Assembly (NCBI RefSeq): GCF_900141995.1
Contig: NZ_FQZA01000016.1
Coordinates: forward strand, 1 to 60,785
DNA length: 60,785 nucleotides
Reading direction: 5' to 3'
From: Palleronia salina
GTDB taxonomy: Bacteria; Pseudomonadota; Alphaproteobacteria; Rhodobacterales; Rhodobacteraceae
Under the pieces are notes generated by a model. That model had not been told where the DNA came from. It searched no databases and worked only from the letters and a program-made list of their open reading frames with translations. A program made the translations under genes and the position numbers. The number at the start of each line of letters is the position of its first letter. The stretch's first letter is position 1. Below are positions 60,461-60,785 of the stretch, piece after piece.

Positions 60461-60785
60461 AGTGGTCCGCCCACTGGGATAGAATGATCCCGTCATGGAG
60501 AGGACCAGAGAATGGCTGGGAAGCGAGAGAAGCCCGAAGACATCGTTCTGAAGCTGCGGCAGGTTGAGGTGCTGCAAGGCCAAGGGCTGTCGGTCGGTGA
60601 TGCGGTGCGCCAGGTCGGCATCACGCAGCAGAGCTACTACCGGTGGCGCAGGCAGTATGGCGGCATGAGCCGCGATCAGCTGAAGCGACTCAAGGAGCTC
60701 GAGACAGAGAACCAGCGGCTCCGGCGTGCTGTCTCCGACCTGACCCTCGACAAGATGATCCTGAGCGAGGCCGCCCGGGGAAACT
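60446..60785 (+). mobile_element. IS3-family element, right copy (5' part)
   Basis: The segment shared with the left copy begins here with TGAAATGCCCCCTCTGAAG. IS3-family ends normally start with TG, so the true tip is either TGAAATG at 60446 or TGCCCCC at 60451. The element runs past the right edge. Its orientation is opposite to the left copy. It truncates the OLD/GajA-like gene. Confidence 0.8.
60512..60785 (+). CDS. IS3-family transposase OrfA (partial)
   Basis: 91 codons up to the edge. An N-terminal helix-turn-helix (EDIVLKLRQVEVLQGQGLSV, GITQQSYYRWRRQYGG) is followed by a leucine-zipper-like helix (LKRLKELETENQRLRRAVSDLTLDKMIL). This is the IS407-group OrfA layout, which recognises the element ends. 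OrfB with the DDE core should follow outside the window, usually through a -1 frameshift. The first seven codons of the same gene lie at 1-23 on the minus strand. Confidence 0.85.
   Translation, partial: MAGKREKPEDIVLKLRQVEVLQGQGLSVGDAVRQVGITQQSYYRWRRQYGGMSRDQLKRLKELETENQRLRRAVSDLTLDKMILSEAARGN

Noticed and set aside
1-60785. Window as a complete circular molecule closed through the IS
   Set aside because: Both edges show the same IS terminus in opposite orientation, so they cannot be the two ends of a single copy.
59189-60785. Intact Gabija system
   Set aside because: Only the GajA-like ATPase part is present; TOPRIM is cut off and no UvrD-like GajB is in the window.
1-60785. tRNA, rRNA or riboswitch genes
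   Set aside because: Intergenic regions were scanned by eye and none showed a cloverleaf, rRNA-like or known riboswitch sequence; a covariance-model search would be needed to exclude small RNAs.

Overview
The window is high-GC DNA from an alphaproteobacterium, most likely a Rhodobacteraceae (roseobacter-type) genome. The evidence is the pcaQ / pcaCHG-BKACE-pcaDB arrangement, the roseobacter-like short PcaB, the coxidase accessory genes and the codon bias. Both window edges carry the same IS3-family element in inverted orientation: a left copy ends at about 91 and a right copy starts at about 60446. The outermost 2-4 kb on each side are visibly less GC-rich and hold broken genes, so they look like accessory DNA.

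Layout from left to right. 1-373: IS3 end and the C-terminal remnant of an unidentified gene. 548-2480: divergent AraC-type regulator and NmrA-like NAD(P)-binding protein. 2481-3311: gene-poor, with a relic of a phage-type HNH endonuclease and an orphan sigma70-like promoter. 3312-8762: a complete protocatechuate branch of the beta-ketoadipate pathway (pcaC, pcaH, pcaG, a DUF849/BKACE enzyme, pcaD, pcaB) divergent from its LysR regulator pcaQ. 8822-13407: a YhaO-like nuclease and YhaN-like ATPase pair (SbcD/SbcC-type DNA repair). 13841-51145: one co-directional block that occupies almost two thirds of the window. 51474-54715: a cytochrome oxidase accessory cluster (tri-haem cytochrome c, CtaG, a small membrane protein) and the C-terminal half of a fused COX I-III subunit. 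54716-56564: a Mu/TniA-like transposase that runs in frame into the cox remnant and carries an internal stop. 56564-60445: accessory genes, including a KptA RNA 2'-phosphotransferase, a nonsense-interrupted small gene and an OLD/GajA-like ATPase cut by the right IS3 copy just as its TOPRIM domain begins.

The centrepiece is the block 13841-51145, read right to left. Five closely packed genes encode a GAF-HlyD membrane protein, a PqqD-like/M50 protease/HlyD fusion, a SapC-family protein, a shortened SecA-like ATPase and a signal-peptide-bearing HlyD adaptor. They are followed after 147 bp by a 29.6 kb gene for a 9857-residue protein. That protein starts with a LEPR-XLL motif, carries about five 1.12 kb tandem super-repeats plus many shorter beta-strand repeats, an EF-hand/dockerin-like segment, Calx-beta-like stretches, a long RTX calcium-binding region, two lectin-like sheets and a C-terminal metzincin zinc-protease motif. 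It has no Sec signal peptide, and no type I ABC transporter or TolC is encoded nearby. I propose, as inference, that the five genes form a dedicated SecA/M50/HlyD export machine for the giant protein. I know of no characterised system with this composition.

How the other parts work together: pcaQ probably activates the divergent pca operon from operators in the 93 bp between them. The absence of pcaIJ and pcaF next to a BKACE gene suggests that beta-ketoadipate is cleaved with acetyl-CoA by BKACE. All assignments come from reading the sequence by eye; no database search was run.
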